From Streptomyces sp. CBMA152 (GTDB lineage Bacteria > Actinomycetota > Actinomycetes > Streptomycetales > Streptomycetaceae), in contig NZ_MECJ01000012.1 of the NCBI RefSeq assembly GCF_014596475.1, positions 83,418 to 147,417 of the forward strand: a DNA stretch of 64,000 nt, given 5' to 3'. Below, piece after piece: positions 8,523 to 17,997 of the stretch (position 1 is its first letter; the number at the start of each line of letters is the position of its first letter). The notes below the pieces were generated by a model. It saw only the letters and a program-made list of their open reading frames with translations, was not told the DNA's origin and did not search any database. Both the position numbers and the translations under genes were made by a program.

Positions 8523-9671
8523 TCAGCCCTCGCGGCGCGCCGCGAGGATTCCGTGGCCCTCGATCTTGGAGATGGATACCACCCGGCCTGGACGGGGTGC
8601 CTGGACGAGCAGTCCGTCTCCGATCGCCAGTGCGACGTGTTCGGGGTGGGTGGCGCTGCCTTCGCTGAACAGCAGGTCGCCGGGCTGGATCAGTGAGACC
8701 GGGACCGCTTGCCCTTCGGTGACCTGGGTGTAGGTGGTGCGGGTGAGTTGGATGCCTGCGACGCCGTAGGCGCGTTGTGTGAGGGAGGAGCAGTCGCAGC
8801 GGCCGCTGGGGTCGCTGCCGTGGGGGTTGGTACAGCTACCGCCCCACTGGTACGGGGTGCCGAGCTGCCCGAGCGCCCAGCGGATCGCCTGCTGGACCGG
8901 TACGGGGGCGGCGGCCGGGATGCGGTATCCGGCGGGGAGCGTGCCCGCCGGGATGGCCCCGTAGTCGCTCCCGCCCGGAGCGCCGCAGGGTGCCCCGCCC
9001 GCCGCAGCAGGCAGTACCGGGGCAGCGCCGGAGGCGCCAAGGGTGGGGGCGATGGCCTGCTGAAGGGCGGTGGCGAGCGGTTCATGCTCGGTATATCCGT
9101 CAGGGAAGGCGGACTGCTGGACCTTTTGCGCGGCGACGGTGACCGGCATCTGCTCCCACCCCTGAACATCCTTCAGGGCGCGGTAGAAGCGGGTGGCGGC
9201 GTACACCGGGTCGAGGATCTGCTCGCGGGTGCCCCACCCCTGGGAGGGGCGCTGCTGGAACAAGCCGAGGGAATCACGGTCGCCATAGTTCAGGTTACGC
9301 AGGCCGGACTCGGCCAGGGCGGTGGCCAGGGCGATGACCTGCCCGCGGGCGGAGATCTGGAGCTGGGCTCCGGTGGCCACGATGATCTTGGCGTTGGGGA
9401 TCTGCTCCGTGGGCCGGTCAAGTCCGGGCACATGGATGGCGGTCGTGCTGTGGGCGAGGACGGCGCGGACCTGCTGGGCTACCTGGGCAGTGTCCACGTC
9501 GCCGGCCGCACCGGACGCGCCGGACGGGGCGCAGCGAGTGCGAGCGGCGGCCTCGGCCTGGTCCTGGGCCAGGCCGGCGACATGGGCAGCGACCGCGCAC
9601 AGTAAGAGGACAGCGAACAGTCCCAGGCCGGCACCGCCGCCGAGCAGCCACCGGGTGCGCCGCGCGGTCAC
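8523..9671 (-). CDS. VirB1-like transglycosylase plus NlpC/P60 peptidoglycan hydrolase
   Basis: The 382-aa membrane-anchored hydrolase is expected to open peptidoglycan for the conjugation apparatus. A signal-anchor helix (GLGLFAVLLLCAVAAHVAGL) is near the N-terminus. A lysozyme-like segment follows at about 105-175 (IALATALAESGLRNLNYGD, then SLGLFQQRPSQGWGT). An NlpC/P60 domain occupies about 268-372 with a CDCSS nucleophile motif and HVALAIGD for the histidine. The GTG start overlaps the previous stop (GTGA). Such two-domain enzymes are standard in Gram-positive T4SS clusters. Confidence 0.85.
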   Translation of the reverse strand: MTARRTRWLLGGGAGLGLFAVLLLCAVAAHVAGLAQDQAEAAARTRCAPSGASGAAGDVDTAQVAQQVRAVLAHSTTAIHVPGLDRPTEQIPNAKIIVATGAQLQISARGQVIALATALAESGLRNLNYGDRDSLGLFQQRPSQGWGTREQILDPVYAATRFYRALKDVQGWEQMPVTVAAQKVQQSAFPDGYTEHEPLATALQQAIAPTLGASGAAPVLPAAAGGAPCGAPGGSDYGAIPAGTLPAGYRIPAAAPVPVQQAIRWALGQLGTPYQWGGSCTNPHGSDPSGRCDCSSLTQRAYGVAGIQLTRTTYTQVTEGQAVPVSLIQPGDLLFSEGSATHPEHVALAIGDGLLVQAPRPGRVVSISKIEGHGILAARREG

Positions 9672-11953
9672 GGAGTGCCGCCCGCAGAAGAGTTGGAACC
9701 GCCGCGACCACGCCGATTGCGCCGCAGGGCACTGGCGCGGCGGGCGGCTGCGGTGGTGCCGGTCGCGGTGTGGCGGTTGGTGCGCCGGTTGAGGCGTTGG
9801 CGCAGTTGCTGCTGGCGGGCGGAGGCGGTGGGCTGGCGCGGGACCTGGCGGGGGGCTTGGGGACGTCGCTGGGCGGCGCGGCGGGCGGACCGTTGCGCGG
9901 CGCGGCGGGCAGCACGCTGTGCAGGCGGGGTACCGGTGCCGCGGGCAGGGCCGGTGGAACCGGTCGCGGGCTGCGGCACGGTGGCCGGCAGCGGAGGCAC
10001 CGCAGGCTGAGGAGGTACTGCGGGCGGGGCGGCGGGTGGCGGCAGCGGTCGGCCGGCGGGCCGGGCACTGCGAGGGGGTCCGGGGCGGCGACGGCGGCGT
10101 GCGGTGCTGAGGCGGGTCATCAGGGCGGTGGCGCCGATGGTGCGCGGCATGGCATAGCCGAGGGCGGCCAGCGGATTGCCCTGGGCCAGGGAGACGCCGA
10201 CCAGGCCGCCGCGCACGACGCCCCGGACCAGCCCGCGGCCGATGCGGGGTGACTTGGCAAGGGGAGTGGCCGCCGGGGCGAGGCTGGTGCCGCCGATCCG
10301 GCCGGAGGCCATCTTGGCGCGGAAGCCCGAGGCGAGCTGATGGGTCCGGGCGGTGATGTCCTTGCGTTTCTTGACGGCACCGATGCAGACGATGTCCAAC
10401 AAGATGAACCGCAGGGTCAGTTCACGGCCCCATTCCTGCTGCACGGGGTTAAGGACCGCCTGGACGACGACGATGAACACCGCGAGGGCGATGACGGAGT
10501 AGAGCATCTGGGCGAGGGAGCGCAGCACGGAGGCGCACCAGTCCCACAGCACACCGCGGCCGGGGCCTGGAACGGTGCCGGCGACCAGGGCGAACTCGCC
10601 GCGGACCGCGTCCCAGGCGATGCGGCACTGGGCGACGAGGAAGCTTCCGGTGAGTCCGATCAGCAGGATGGTGACGATGATGGCGGCGACCAGGAGGAAT
10701 ACGCTGCCGCCGACCTTGTCGAGGGAGGCCTTCTTGGCGGCGCCGACGTCACCGTGGACGCATTTCTTCTCGAAGTTCTCGGTGGGCGGGTTGCCGAAGT
10801 GGTCAACAGCCCACCGGCGCGTCATGTCGATCTGTGTGTCGTACCAGGAGCTGATCAGTGAGCCGCCGGGCAGGTAGTTGGCCAGGCCGGGGAGTTTCTT
10901 GAAGCGGTTGGTGCGGGCGGAGACTTGGCGGTCGTAGGCGAGCTGGGAGAGCTTGGTGTCGGCGTAGGCCTGGGCACACTCCCCGTCGAAGGTCTGGCCG
11001 TACTGGAGCAGCATGGCGGGCTGGACGACGAAGGCATTGACCAGCGCATCGGTCAGCGGCCGCGACAAGGACGCGGGCGTGGCCTCGCTCGCCGGGGTGT
11101 GGGCCGGGGGGCTGGCGTCGACGACGACTGAGGCGACCTCCAGGGCCAGGCCACGGGTTGCGGCGATGGCCCCGGTATCGGGGCCGAGCAGCAGCTGGGG
11201 GGTGGAGGACAGCAGCGTGGTGGTGAGGGCGGCGAGCATGAGGGAGAGCGCCGCATCGCCCCAGCCGCGGGCCCGGTCCCCGAAGAAAATCCTGGCGACG
11301 CAGATCAGTGCACACACCGCGAGGAAGAGCGTGGGCAGGCCCATCTCCAGGATCACGCGGGCGTGGAGGGACTGGGCGACGGTCAGCACGGGGGCCAGGA
11401 GGATTTTCGCCAGGCCGAAGGAGAGGGCCCAGGCGATGAGCCAGCAGCAGAACGCGATCAGCCACTTGGTGATCATGAAGCAGAATTCGGTGATCAGGTT
11501 GTAGATACCGAGGTCCCAGTCGGTCAGCCCGCCGGTGTCCCCCCTGACCGTGTAGGCGCTGACCGGCAGTTGGTGCGCATCGGTGACGTTGAAGACACCG
11601 AGTACGCCGCCCTCGTGGGGCAGTTGCTTGCGCAGGCGTTCGGTCTGCTGCCGCAGCATCTCCTCCTGCGCGGCGCCGCTGAGCTTCTCGTTCTGTTCCT
11701 TGAGGATCTGCTCGATCTGCTCCATTTCCTCGGCCGTCGGCGCCGGCGTCCCACCCGCCGGCGGCGTGGCGGGCGCGGGCGCGGCGGGTGTGGGGCTTGT
11801 CGCGGACGGCGTGGGGGTGGGGTCGGCGTGGGCGGGCAGCGACAGGCCGCCGGTGACCAGGGTGGCGGCCAGGGCCGCGCCGGCCAGGGCCATGCGTAGC
11901 CGGCCCGATCCGAGCAGCCGCAGCCACGCCCACCCCCTCTGCAGCCGCGTCAT
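9668..11953 (-). CDS. VirB6/TrbL-like polytopic membrane protein
   Basis: The 761-aa protein starts at ATG 11953, which overlaps the VirB4 stop (ATGA). A signal sequence (LRMALAGAALAATLVTGGLS, then PAHA) precedes a Pro/Thr-rich spacer and a coiled-coil-like EEMEQIEQILKEQNEKLSG. Several hydrophobic segments follow, for example MITKWLIAFCCWLIAWALSF and VFLLVAAIIVTILLIGLTGS. The C-terminal 170 residues are very rich in Arg, Pro, Gln and Ala and probably cytoplasmic. Position after VirB4 and topology support a channel component of the secretion system. Confidence 0.7.
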   Translation of the reverse strand: MTRLQRGWAWLRLLGSGRLRMALAGAALAATLVTGGLSLPAHADPTPTPSATSPTPAAPAPATPPAGGTPAPTAEEMEQIEQILKEQNEKLSGAAQEEMLRQQTERLRKQLPHEGGVLGVFNVTDAHQLPVSAYTVRGDTGGLTDWDLGIYNLITEFCFMITKWLIAFCCWLIAWALSFGLAKILLAPVLTVAQSLHARVILEMGLPTLFLAVCALICVARIFFGDRARGWGDAALSLMLAALTTTLLSSTPQLLLGPDTGAIAATRGLALEVASVVVDASPPAHTPASEATPASLSRPLTDALVNAFVVQPAMLLQYGQTFDGECAQAYADTKLSQLAYDRQVSARTNRFKKLPGLANYLPGGSLISSWYDTQIDMTRRWAVDHFGNPPTENFEKKCVHGDVGAAKKASLDKVGGSVFLLVAAIIVTILLIGLTGSFLVAQCRIAWDAVRGEFALVAGTVPGPGRGVLWDWCASVLRSLAQMLYSVIALAVFIVVVQAVLNPVQQEWGRELTLRFILLDIVCIGAVKKRKDITARTHQLASGFRAKMASGRIGGTSLAPAATPLAKSPRIGRGLVRGVVRGGLVGVSLAQGNPLAALGYAMPRTIGATALMTRLSTARRRRRPGPPRSARPAGRPLPPPAAPPAVPPQPAVPPLPATVPQPATGSTGPARGTGTPPAQRAARRAAQRSARRAAQRRPQAPRQVPRQPTASARQQQLRQRLNRRTNRHTATGTTAAARRASALRRNRRGRGGSNSSAGGTP

Positions 11954-14490
11954 GCCGGGGCTCCGGCCGTACTCGGGGTGGTGTGGATGACCTCCATGAC
12001 CGCCGGGTCGAGCGGGATGAGCACCTTCATCAGGCCGATGCGGCCCAGCAGATCGCGGTAGAGGCACTCCCCCGCCCGGGCCAGCCGCTCCTCCTCGGGA
12101 AGGTCGAGGGGCGAGAGCCGGGTGACCGTGTCCAGCAGGTCGGCGTCCGTGGCGTCGACGCCGAGGAAGTCCAGCCCCCGGGCGGCCAGGGAGCGGCTCG
12201 TCTGGCGGAACAGCAGCCGGTGCGGGATCAGTCCACGGACGATGGCCCCCTTGTCGCTGTCGGCCGGCCCGATGTCATCCGGGTCGTGGGAGCCCACGTA
12301 CGCGGCCGCGAGGTGCTTGCGGCCATCGCGGGTGAGTTCGAGGAGCAGCTCCAGGCCCTCCTCGCTGGAGGTGAGCCACCAGCATTCGTCGAAGACCGCG
12401 ACACCGAACTCCGACTTGCTCTTCATCACCGTCTCGCGCGCGACCGCCGCGATCAGGTACATCACCGCGCGGCCCAAAACCTTCTCGAACTCCAGGCGCT
12501 CGATGCGGTGTTCGCTGGCCAGCTCGGCCTTCTTGGGCAGGGCCAGGGAGCTGACCAGGAAGACCACGCTGTCGGCGCGGGCCGTGTCCACGATGGGCAG
12601 GGTGTCGTCGAACACCACGGCGGCGAGGTCCTTGCGGGCCACCGCCTTGAGCTTGCGGGCCAGGATGCGGGCGGCGGTGTCCTCCGCCCCACGGGCGGTG
12701 AGCTCCTCGACCAGGGCGCGCATGGACGGGGCCGGCCACTCCAGGACTGCCTGGACGGCCTCGGACAAGACCACACCCTCCAGATCCATCGGCTTGACGC
12801 CGAGCAGCAGGGTCAAAAATGACTCACAGAAGCGGGCCGCCTTCTTCGGACTGTCCGTGACGTACAGGCGCAGCGGGTCCAGGGAGACCTCGGCGTTCTG
12901 GTCGATCCGGATGAGCTGGGTCGTGCCGGGGCACGCCATCGCGAAACGGGCCCACTCCTCTTCGCGGGTGCGGTCGACGATGACCGCGCGGCCCCGCGAG
13001 CCGGCCCGGCCGCGCAGCCGGCCGCGGGCCAGGACGTTGTAGACGGCCGCCTTGAGGCCGACCGACTTGCCGGCCCCGAGCTCCCCGATGAACGCCATGG
13101 AGGCGCTGGAGTTTTCGCGCGGCCCGCGGGCCGGGTCGACCAGGACCGGACGGGCCCCGCCGGAGGCCAGCTGCAGGCCGTACAAACCGCCGCGCTCATC
13201 GCCCAGCGCGCTGCCGCACCAGGGCATGGCCATCGCGAAGTCCTTGGCGAGCAGGTACTGGGCGTAGCCGGTCATCACCCGCGGCGTGCGGCAGCCGGGC
13301 AGCATCGCCTGCCACAGCTCACTCTGCTTGCCCACCGGGCGGGACAAGGTGTAGTCCGTGGCGCCGAAGTCGGCCGCAAGGGAGGCGGCCCGGTCCTGCG
13401 CGTCGTCGGGGCTCGCACCCCACACGGCGAGGGTGACCATGGCACGGATCTCGACCTCCCGCGCCGAAGCAGTGAGCCGGTCGCGGTATTCGTCGTTGTC
13501 CGCTTCGTGCTGGGCGACGGATGCGGGCGGGCCGGCCGGGTCGCCCGCATACTCGGCCGCCTGAGCCTTCAGGTGCCTCGCGCGCCGGCGGGTCTTGGCC
13601 TCGGCCCGGGCACCCGGAGTGATGACCAGGCGCGCCGTCCAGTCGACCGGGTAGGCCAGGTCGTCCAGTTGCTGCAGGTAGGCGGCCCCGGGCAGCGCGA
13701 ACGCCTCCGGCATCTCCGCGAGGGCGAGCAGGGCCTGGTAGGAGTCGCCCCACTCACTGGAGACCTGCAGATAGCGCCGCTCGAAGGGGTTGCCCGGCAC
13801 GGTGCGGCGCTCGTGGAAGTCGGCGCCGCCCTCGGCGAGCAGCACCTCCCCCAGCGCCGCGACCGTACGGCCGCGACCGCGCACCGACGACTCGGTGCCA
13901 TCGGGCAAGAAGGGTTCCGTCAGACCGCGGCGGGCGCTGTGTCCGTAGATCCACAGGATCTCGGCCTCAGTGGCGGGCCGCATGGCAACTCCGGTGGGCC
14001 ACTGCGCGTGCATCCGCGCCGCCTGCTCGGCCCGCCGCTCGACCTCCTCGACGGTGACCGGGGCGGGCATCAGGCCCAGCTGCAGCGCGACATGGGCACT
14101 CGCCGACCGCACCGCGGACAGCACGGCGTCCTGGTGCGAGAACGGCGGCAGCGGGATCGCGAGCCAGTCGGTCCGGCCCGTCAGCTCCATATCTTCGAGC
14201 TGGTCCAGGACGGCGTGGCCGAGCCGCTCGTAGCGCGGCGAGCGCGCCAGGTCGACGTCGGCGACCATGGCGCGCACGACGGCGATCGGGTCGACCTGCG
14301 GGCACAGCGACATCAACATCGGCTCGCCCGTAAGGGACTTGAACAGCGACTCAAGCGACTGAAGCCGCCGCTTCTTCGCAAGGGCCGGCGCGTGGCTGTA
14401 GTTGGCCGCCGCCACCCGCCACAGCGCCCAGGTGGTGCCGTGCGTGGTGAAGATCAGGTTGCGTTCGACGTGCCGGATCGGCAGCGACAT
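11950..14490 (-). CDS. VirB4-like T4SS ATPase
   Basis: The 846-aa protein is the likely energising ATPase of the conjugation channel. Walker A is GELGAGKS at about residues 469-476. A Walker B-like FGVAVFDECWW lies near residue 690, followed by RLLFRQTSRS, where VirB4 proteins carry a motor motif. The N-terminal domain (about 1-430) begins with LIFTTHGTTWALWRV. ATG 14490 is preferred to TTG 14493, and it shares one base with the upstream stop (TGATG). Length and motif order match VirB4/ConE/TcpF-like proteins. Confidence 0.85.
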   Translation of the reverse strand: MSLPIRHVERNLIFTTHGTTWALWRVAAANYSHAPALAKKRRLQSLESLFKSLTGEPMLMSLCPQVDPIAVVRAMVADVDLARSPRYERLGHAVLDQLEDMELTGRTDWLAIPLPPFSHQDAVLSAVRSASAHVALQLGLMPAPVTVEEVERRAEQAARMHAQWPTGVAMRPATEAEILWIYGHSARRGLTEPFLPDGTESSVRGRGRTVAALGEVLLAEGGADFHERRTVPGNPFERRYLQVSSEWGDSYQALLALAEMPEAFALPGAAYLQQLDDLAYPVDWTARLVITPGARAEAKTRRRARHLKAQAAEYAGDPAGPPASVAQHEADNDEYRDRLTASAREVEIRAMVTLAVWGASPDDAQDRAASLAADFGATDYTLSRPVGKQSELWQAMLPGCRTPRVMTGYAQYLLAKDFAMAMPWCGSALGDERGGLYGLQLASGGARPVLVDPARGPRENSSASMAFIGELGAGKSVGLKAAVYNVLARGRLRGRAGSRGRAVIVDRTREEEWARFAMACPGTTQLIRIDQNAEVSLDPLRLYVTDSPKKAARFCESFLTLLLGVKPMDLEGVVLSEAVQAVLEWPAPSMRALVEELTARGAEDTAARILARKLKAVARKDLAAVVFDDTLPIVDTARADSVVFLVSSLALPKKAELASEHRIERLEFEKVLGRAVMYLIAAVARETVMKSKSEFGVAVFDECWWLTSSEEGLELLLELTRDGRKHLAAAYVGSHDPDDIGPADSDKGAIVRGLIPHRLLFRQTSRSLAARGLDFLGVDATDADLLDTVTRLSPLDLPEEERLARAGECLYRDLLGRIGLMKVLIPLDPAVMEVIHTTPSTAGAPA

Positions 14491-15113
14491 CAATCCTCCA
14501 GACCGGTTCGATGCGAGGCGGCACGGCGCGCCAGCAGGGCCTGCACGCCGGAAGCCACAGGCGTGGCCGCAGCGGGGACTAGCGCGGGAGCGGGCGTCGC
14601 CGGGGCAGTGGTGCGCGGTACCCGCCGGGACGCCGTGGGTTCGGGGCCGGGCACCGCAGCGGCGGGCACCTCGTCAGCGGCCGCCTCCTGGGTGCCGACG
14701 GTGATGCGACTGAGGCTCCGGGTAGGCGAGGCTGGGCGGAAGGGCCGGCCGTGCAGGCGGCCCCAGCGCGGGCCGGCCAGCATCGCAACCACGCTGGCGG
14801 CGGCCGCGGCCGGATTACGGCCATCGATGTGCAGATGCCGCAGCAGGTAGGCCGCGCCGAACGGGCAGCCGAGCAGCACCCCGACGTCGACGGGCCCGTG
14901 CCCGCCCCACACGGCCCGCGTCAGGATCAGGACGGTGAACGCAGCCACGATCGCGGCGAGCTGGGTGAGCGTGTACGGACCGCCCGGCAGCCGCAGACTG
15001 CGCCCACCGCCCCCCGGAACCGAGCCGACGACCAGCGGCGTACGGCGCGCCTTGGTGTAGCAACGCCCGATCAGCTCATCGGCATCGGCCGCGTCGGCCA
15101 GGTGCGTGCTCAC
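14490..15113 (-). CDS. Membrane protein of the T4SS operon (PrgI/TcpE-like position)
   Basis: The 207-aa protein has two hydrophobic segments at about 50-85 (LTQLAAIVAAFTVLILTRAV and VDVGVLLGCPFGAAYLL), then a Pro/Ala-rich cytoplasmic tail. It lies directly before the VirB4 gene, where PrgI/TcpE-type VirB3 analogues are found; I assign that role from position and topology, not from a clear sequence match. Its GTG start overlaps the previous stop (GTGA). Confidence 0.6.
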   Translation of the reverse strand: MSTHLADAADADELIGRCYTKARRTPLVVGSVPGGGGRSLRLPGGPYTLTQLAAIVAAFTVLILTRAVWGGHGPVDVGVLLGCPFGAAYLLRHLHIDGRNPAAAAASVVAMLAGPRWGRLHGRPFRPASPTRSLSRITVGTQEAAADEVPAAAVPGPEPTASRRVPRTTAPATPAPALVPAAATPVASGVQALLARRAASHRTGLED

Positions 15114-15388
15114 TGGTCGCCGCCGATGCGGGTGGTGCCGTCGTAGTGGGTGATGTCATCGGTCGTCTTGTTCTTGAGGGTGTCCATATTCGCGGAGCCG
15201 CCCCAGACGATCGCCGCGAAGATGACGGCCATGATCGTGGGACCGGGGGCCTTGGTCTTCCATCCGACGATCAGGACGAACGCCCCGCACATCACTGGAA
15301 TCGCCACGGTGAAGATCAGGGTTTTGAGGTCGTTGCCCATACCAGTTCCGGTCTGGATCCATCCAACGGCGAGCGGGATGTCGTTCAT
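15110..15388 (-). CDS. Small two-span membrane protein, possible VirB2-like subunit
   Basis: The 92-aa protein has two membrane segments (LIFTVAIPVMCGAFVLIVGW and TIMAVIFAAIVWGGSANMD) separated by a short basic loop, KTKAPGP. Size, topology and position between TcpC-like and VirB3-like genes resemble VirB2/TrbC-type channel subunits. Sequence recognition is weak, so the assignment is inference. AGGAG precedes ATG 15388. Confidence 0.6.
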   Translation of the reverse strand: MNDIPLAVGWIQTGTGMGNDLKTLIFTVAIPVMCGAFVLIVGWKTKAPGPTIMAVIFAAIVWGGSANMDTLKNKTTDDITHYDGTTRIGGDQ

Positions 15389-15402
15389 TGGGAATCTCCT
15401 TG

Positions 15403-16518
15403 TCAGGGCGTGGGAGCGGTGGTCGGCGCGGTGGTGCCAACGGGCGTGGTGGGGGCGGCAGCTGGCGCTCCGTCGAGGGAGGCGATCTCCCAGCGGCCGG
15501 CACGGGCTTTGAGGGTGAGGGCGTAGGTGAGCGGCATACGGATGCCGTCGGGGCCGGTGGCGCGCAGCGCGACCAGCAGCCGCAGCCGGGTGCCGTCGTC
15601 AGGCACCGGCGTGACCGCTTCGGCGCCCCTCTCCCCCTCGATGGCCAGGGAGTCGACGGCGATCTGCGTGTACGGGGCGGGGGTGATGGCGGCGAGGTGG
15701 GTGCCGGGGGCCAGGTAGCGATCCAACTCCCCGCCGCGGGTGAGGTAGGCGGTCAGGAACTCGGTGACGGCCTGGGTCCGCGGATCGGTGGGAAGGGCGG
15801 GCCGCAGCGGGCCATAGACCAGCTCCGGCGCCTGAATCCGCTCGGGGGCGGCGACTTCGGCCGGCATGGCCAGGGCGGTGTAGCCACTGGCGCCGCTGGC
15901 GGTGCGGGCGGTGGCGACGGGGACCTGGAAGTACCGCACCGTCTGCGCTGCCGAGGCGGGGGCGCTGGCGGCCGGGGCCGGTGAGCGGGTCTCGCCGGTG
16001 GGGGCGGTCGGGGCGGGAGTGATGCGGGCGGCCACCGTCACCGACCAGACGTCGCGGTCGCTCTGGCGCAGCCGGACGACGGTGAGTTGCTCGCCGCGGC
16101 GCCGGTTGGAGGCTCCCTCCAGGCGCAGGCTGGTGGCGGGCGGATAGTAGGCGACGAGCTTGTCCTGGTCTCCCTCCCCCGCTGCCAGGTAGGCGGCGAC
16201 GAACAGCTGGGCGAAGCCGGCCGCGCCCTGGGCACCAGGGGCCGCCGCTGCCGTGGGCGCTGCCGTCGCCCTGGCCGGTCCGGCCGGGGAGGGCGACAAC
16301 CACAGAGCGGCCGCCCCGAGCAGCGGCCCCAGGACCAGCAGCCCCCAGGCCACCCAGCGCACCAGCGCCGAGGTGTTGGCGCGGGCACCGGTCGACCAGC
16401 CGCCGACGTACGCCAGCTCGTCGTCTTCCTCCCCCACGTCGCCGCCCTGCGGCTCGACGTCATCCCCCGGTGCGGCAGCGGCCTTCGGGGGGCGGCGGGT
16501 CCATGCACCGGTCTTCAT
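15403..16518 (-). CDS. TcpC-like (VirB8-type) conjugal transfer protein
   Basis: The 371-aa bitopic protein has a cytoplasmic acidic N-terminus, one membrane helix at about 55-75 (WVAWGLLVLGPLLGAAALWL), and two repeated NTF2-like extracytoplasmic domains at about 100-210 and 235-350. The repeats are visible as AQLFVAAYLAAGEGDQDKLV and VTEFLTAYLTRGGELDRYL. This two-domain plan is the hallmark of TcpC/VirB8 proteins of Gram-positive conjugation systems. The start overlaps the upstream stop (ATGA), and the downstream gene begins 14 bp later. Confidence 0.8.
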   Translation of the reverse strand: MKTGAWTRRPPKAAAAPGDDVEPQGGDVGEEDDELAYVGGWSTGARANTSALVRWVAWGLLVLGPLLGAAALWLSPSPAGPARATAAPTAAAAPGAQGAAGFAQLFVAAYLAAGEGDQDKLVAYYPPATSLRLEGASNRRRGEQLTVVRLRQSDRDVWSVTVAARITPAPTAPTGETRSPAPAASAPASAAQTVRYFQVPVATARTASGASGYTALAMPAEVAAPERIQAPELVYGPLRPALPTDPRTQAVTEFLTAYLTRGGELDRYLAPGTHLAAITPAPYTQIAVDSLAIEGERGAEAVTPVPDDGTRLRLLVALRATGPDGIRMPLTYALTLKARAGRWEIASLDGAPAAAPTTPVGTTAPTTAPTP

Positions 16519-16781
16519 GCCGTGCCTCCGGTGGACAGCAGGTGGTGGCCGGCCAGCTCGGCGACGCGGCGGCGCAGTTCGACCTCGGGGCGCTGCCGCA
16601 ACACCTCAAGGGAGGCCAGGACGTCATGGGCGTCCTCGGCGAGGAAGGCCCGAAGCTGGTCGTGGGTGCGGGTATCGAAGGGCTGGCAGACCAGGGCGGC
16701 GCCCAGCTGGATGAGCAGACGCTGAGCGCGGGTGACGCGCTCCTCGTCGGCATCCAGCGGCGCCTTGGTGGTCTGGGGCAT
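16515..16781 (-). CDS. Small hypothetical protein of the T4SS operon
   Basis: The 88-aa product starts at ATG 16781, preceded by AGGAG. It is a soluble helical protein (EERVTRAQRLLIQLGAALV, then RPEVELRRRVAELAGHHLL). It overlaps the TcpC-like start and is therefore translationally coupled. The family is unknown. Confidence 0.6.
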   Translation of the reverse strand: MPQTTKAPLDADEERVTRAQRLLIQLGAALVCQPFDTRTHDQLRAFLAEDAHDVLASLEVLRQRPEVELRRRVAELAGHHLLSTGGTA

Positions 16782-16834
16782 ACGGATCTCCTGTCGTAAC
16801 AGCGAGCGGACGATGGCCGAAGCGGTAGTCGGGG

Positions 16835-17743
16835 TCATGCCGCGCACCGCGGCTGGAGCACGGCCGTCAGGCGGGCAACGGCACGCGAGCGCCGGCGCTG
16901 CCAGGCGCCCGGGGTCGTGCCGGTGCGGGCGGCGGCCTCGGCGTCCGAGACGGCGGCGGTGTAGTGCCAGGCAATGGCGCGGCCGTCCTCGGGCGTCAGG
17001 GCACCGACGTCCATCGCCTCCAGGACCAGCTCCAGCAGCTCCAGGCGGGCGCTCATTACCTCGGCCTCACCGGCCCGATCGGCGGGAATCAGACCGGCGG
17101 TCGCGGCGGCGGTGCGGACCTGCGCTGCCTCGGCCATCCGGGCCGGGCCGGGGACGTGATCGGGCAGGTCCTCGGCGGCGGCCAGGGCCTCACCGTGCGC
17201 TTCGCGGTCGGCGGCGAGCTCGGCGCAGAGGTAACGCAGTGTGTCCAGTTGGAGGTTGGCGGCGGGCCGCCCGGGCCGGGTGTGGATCCGGCCGGAGCGT
17301 GCCACTTCGAAGAGGACGGCGACGGTCATGTGGCCGATGTCGTCGAAGGACCGGCCGCCGAAAGGACGGACCTGGCTGCGGGTCATCCGGACGGCGGCCG
17401 GGATCATCGCCTGGACGACGATGCGGGCGGCGAGGATGGCCGATCGGTCATGGCCGGCCGCCCGGTGCAACAAAGCGCGCAGCACGGCATCGGTCAGCTC
17501 GTCGGTCAGGCGACCGTCGACGGGACGAAGTGCGGCGAGGAGCTGGGCCGGGCCGAGGGTGCGCACCCACGCATCGGCCACGCCACCGGTCATGGCGGCG
17601 ACGTCGTCGGCCAGCCGATCGGCCACCAGCCAGTCGGCCACGGCGGCTTGGACGGTGGCGTCGGCGCACAGCGCCGCCCACTCCGCATCCAGGCGGTGAA
17701 AGATCCCGCCAGCGGGGCGGGTGGGGTGTCGCACGTCGAGCAC
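16835..17743 (-). CDS. First gene of the T4SS operon, putative DNA-binding protein
   Basis: The 302-aa protein starts at GTG 17743 with AGGAG seven bases upstream. Its C-terminus resembles a sigma-factor region 4 or HTH segment (EDGRAIAWHYTAAVSDAEAA, then ARTGTTPGAWQRRRSRAVARL). The N-terminal 230 residues are helical and unrecognised. It heads the operon directly downstream of an array of short repeats, so it could be an operon autoregulator or a replication/transfer initiator. Neither role is shown by sequence alone. Confidence 0.65.
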   Translation of the reverse strand: MLDVRHPTRPAGGIFHRLDAEWAALCADATVQAAVADWLVADRLADDVAAMTGGVADAWVRTLGPAQLLAALRPVDGRLTDELTDAVLRALLHRAAGHDRSAILAARIVVQAMIPAAVRMTRSQVRPFGGRSFDDIGHMTVAVLFEVARSGRIHTRPGRPAANLQLDTLRYLCAELAADREAHGEALAAAEDLPDHVPGPARMAEAAQVRTAAATAGLIPADRAGEAEVMSARLELLELVLEAMDVGALTPEDGRAIAWHYTAAVSDAEAAARTGTTPGAWQRRRSRAVARLTAVLQPRCAA

Positions 17744-17788
17744 GGCACGTCTCCTTTCGGATCTCGTGCCGTGAACTCTTCTCAGCGC

Positions 17789-17956
17789 GGCTTGCCCAAA
17801 GGCTTGCCCACGTCACCAAAAGAGCAGGTGACAGGCTTGCCCATGTGCCGGGCAAGCCTGCGATGGCCGATTGGGCAAGCCCTTCAGGAGGTTGGGCAAG
17901 CCTCGGTGACCGGTCGATGCAACTTTGGGCAAGCCCCTCCCAGGGGTGGGCAAGCC
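17789..17956. repeat. Iteron-like array of GGCTTGCCCA
   Basis: Eight copies of a 10-bp motif lie within 168 bp. Three read GGCTTGCCCA on the plus strand (17789, 17801 and 17834). Five are in the opposite orientation as TGGGCAAGCC (17849, with C in the first position, 17872, 17893, 17926 and 17947). Two further exact copies are at 20585 and 20741. The array lies 46 bp upstream of the T4SS operon start. It may be an operator array, a plasmid replication or partition site, or a transfer site. Confidence 0.75.
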
Positions 17957-17997
17957 CGGTACCCACAGCAGCGGATGAGGGCGGCGGGAGGGAGCTG

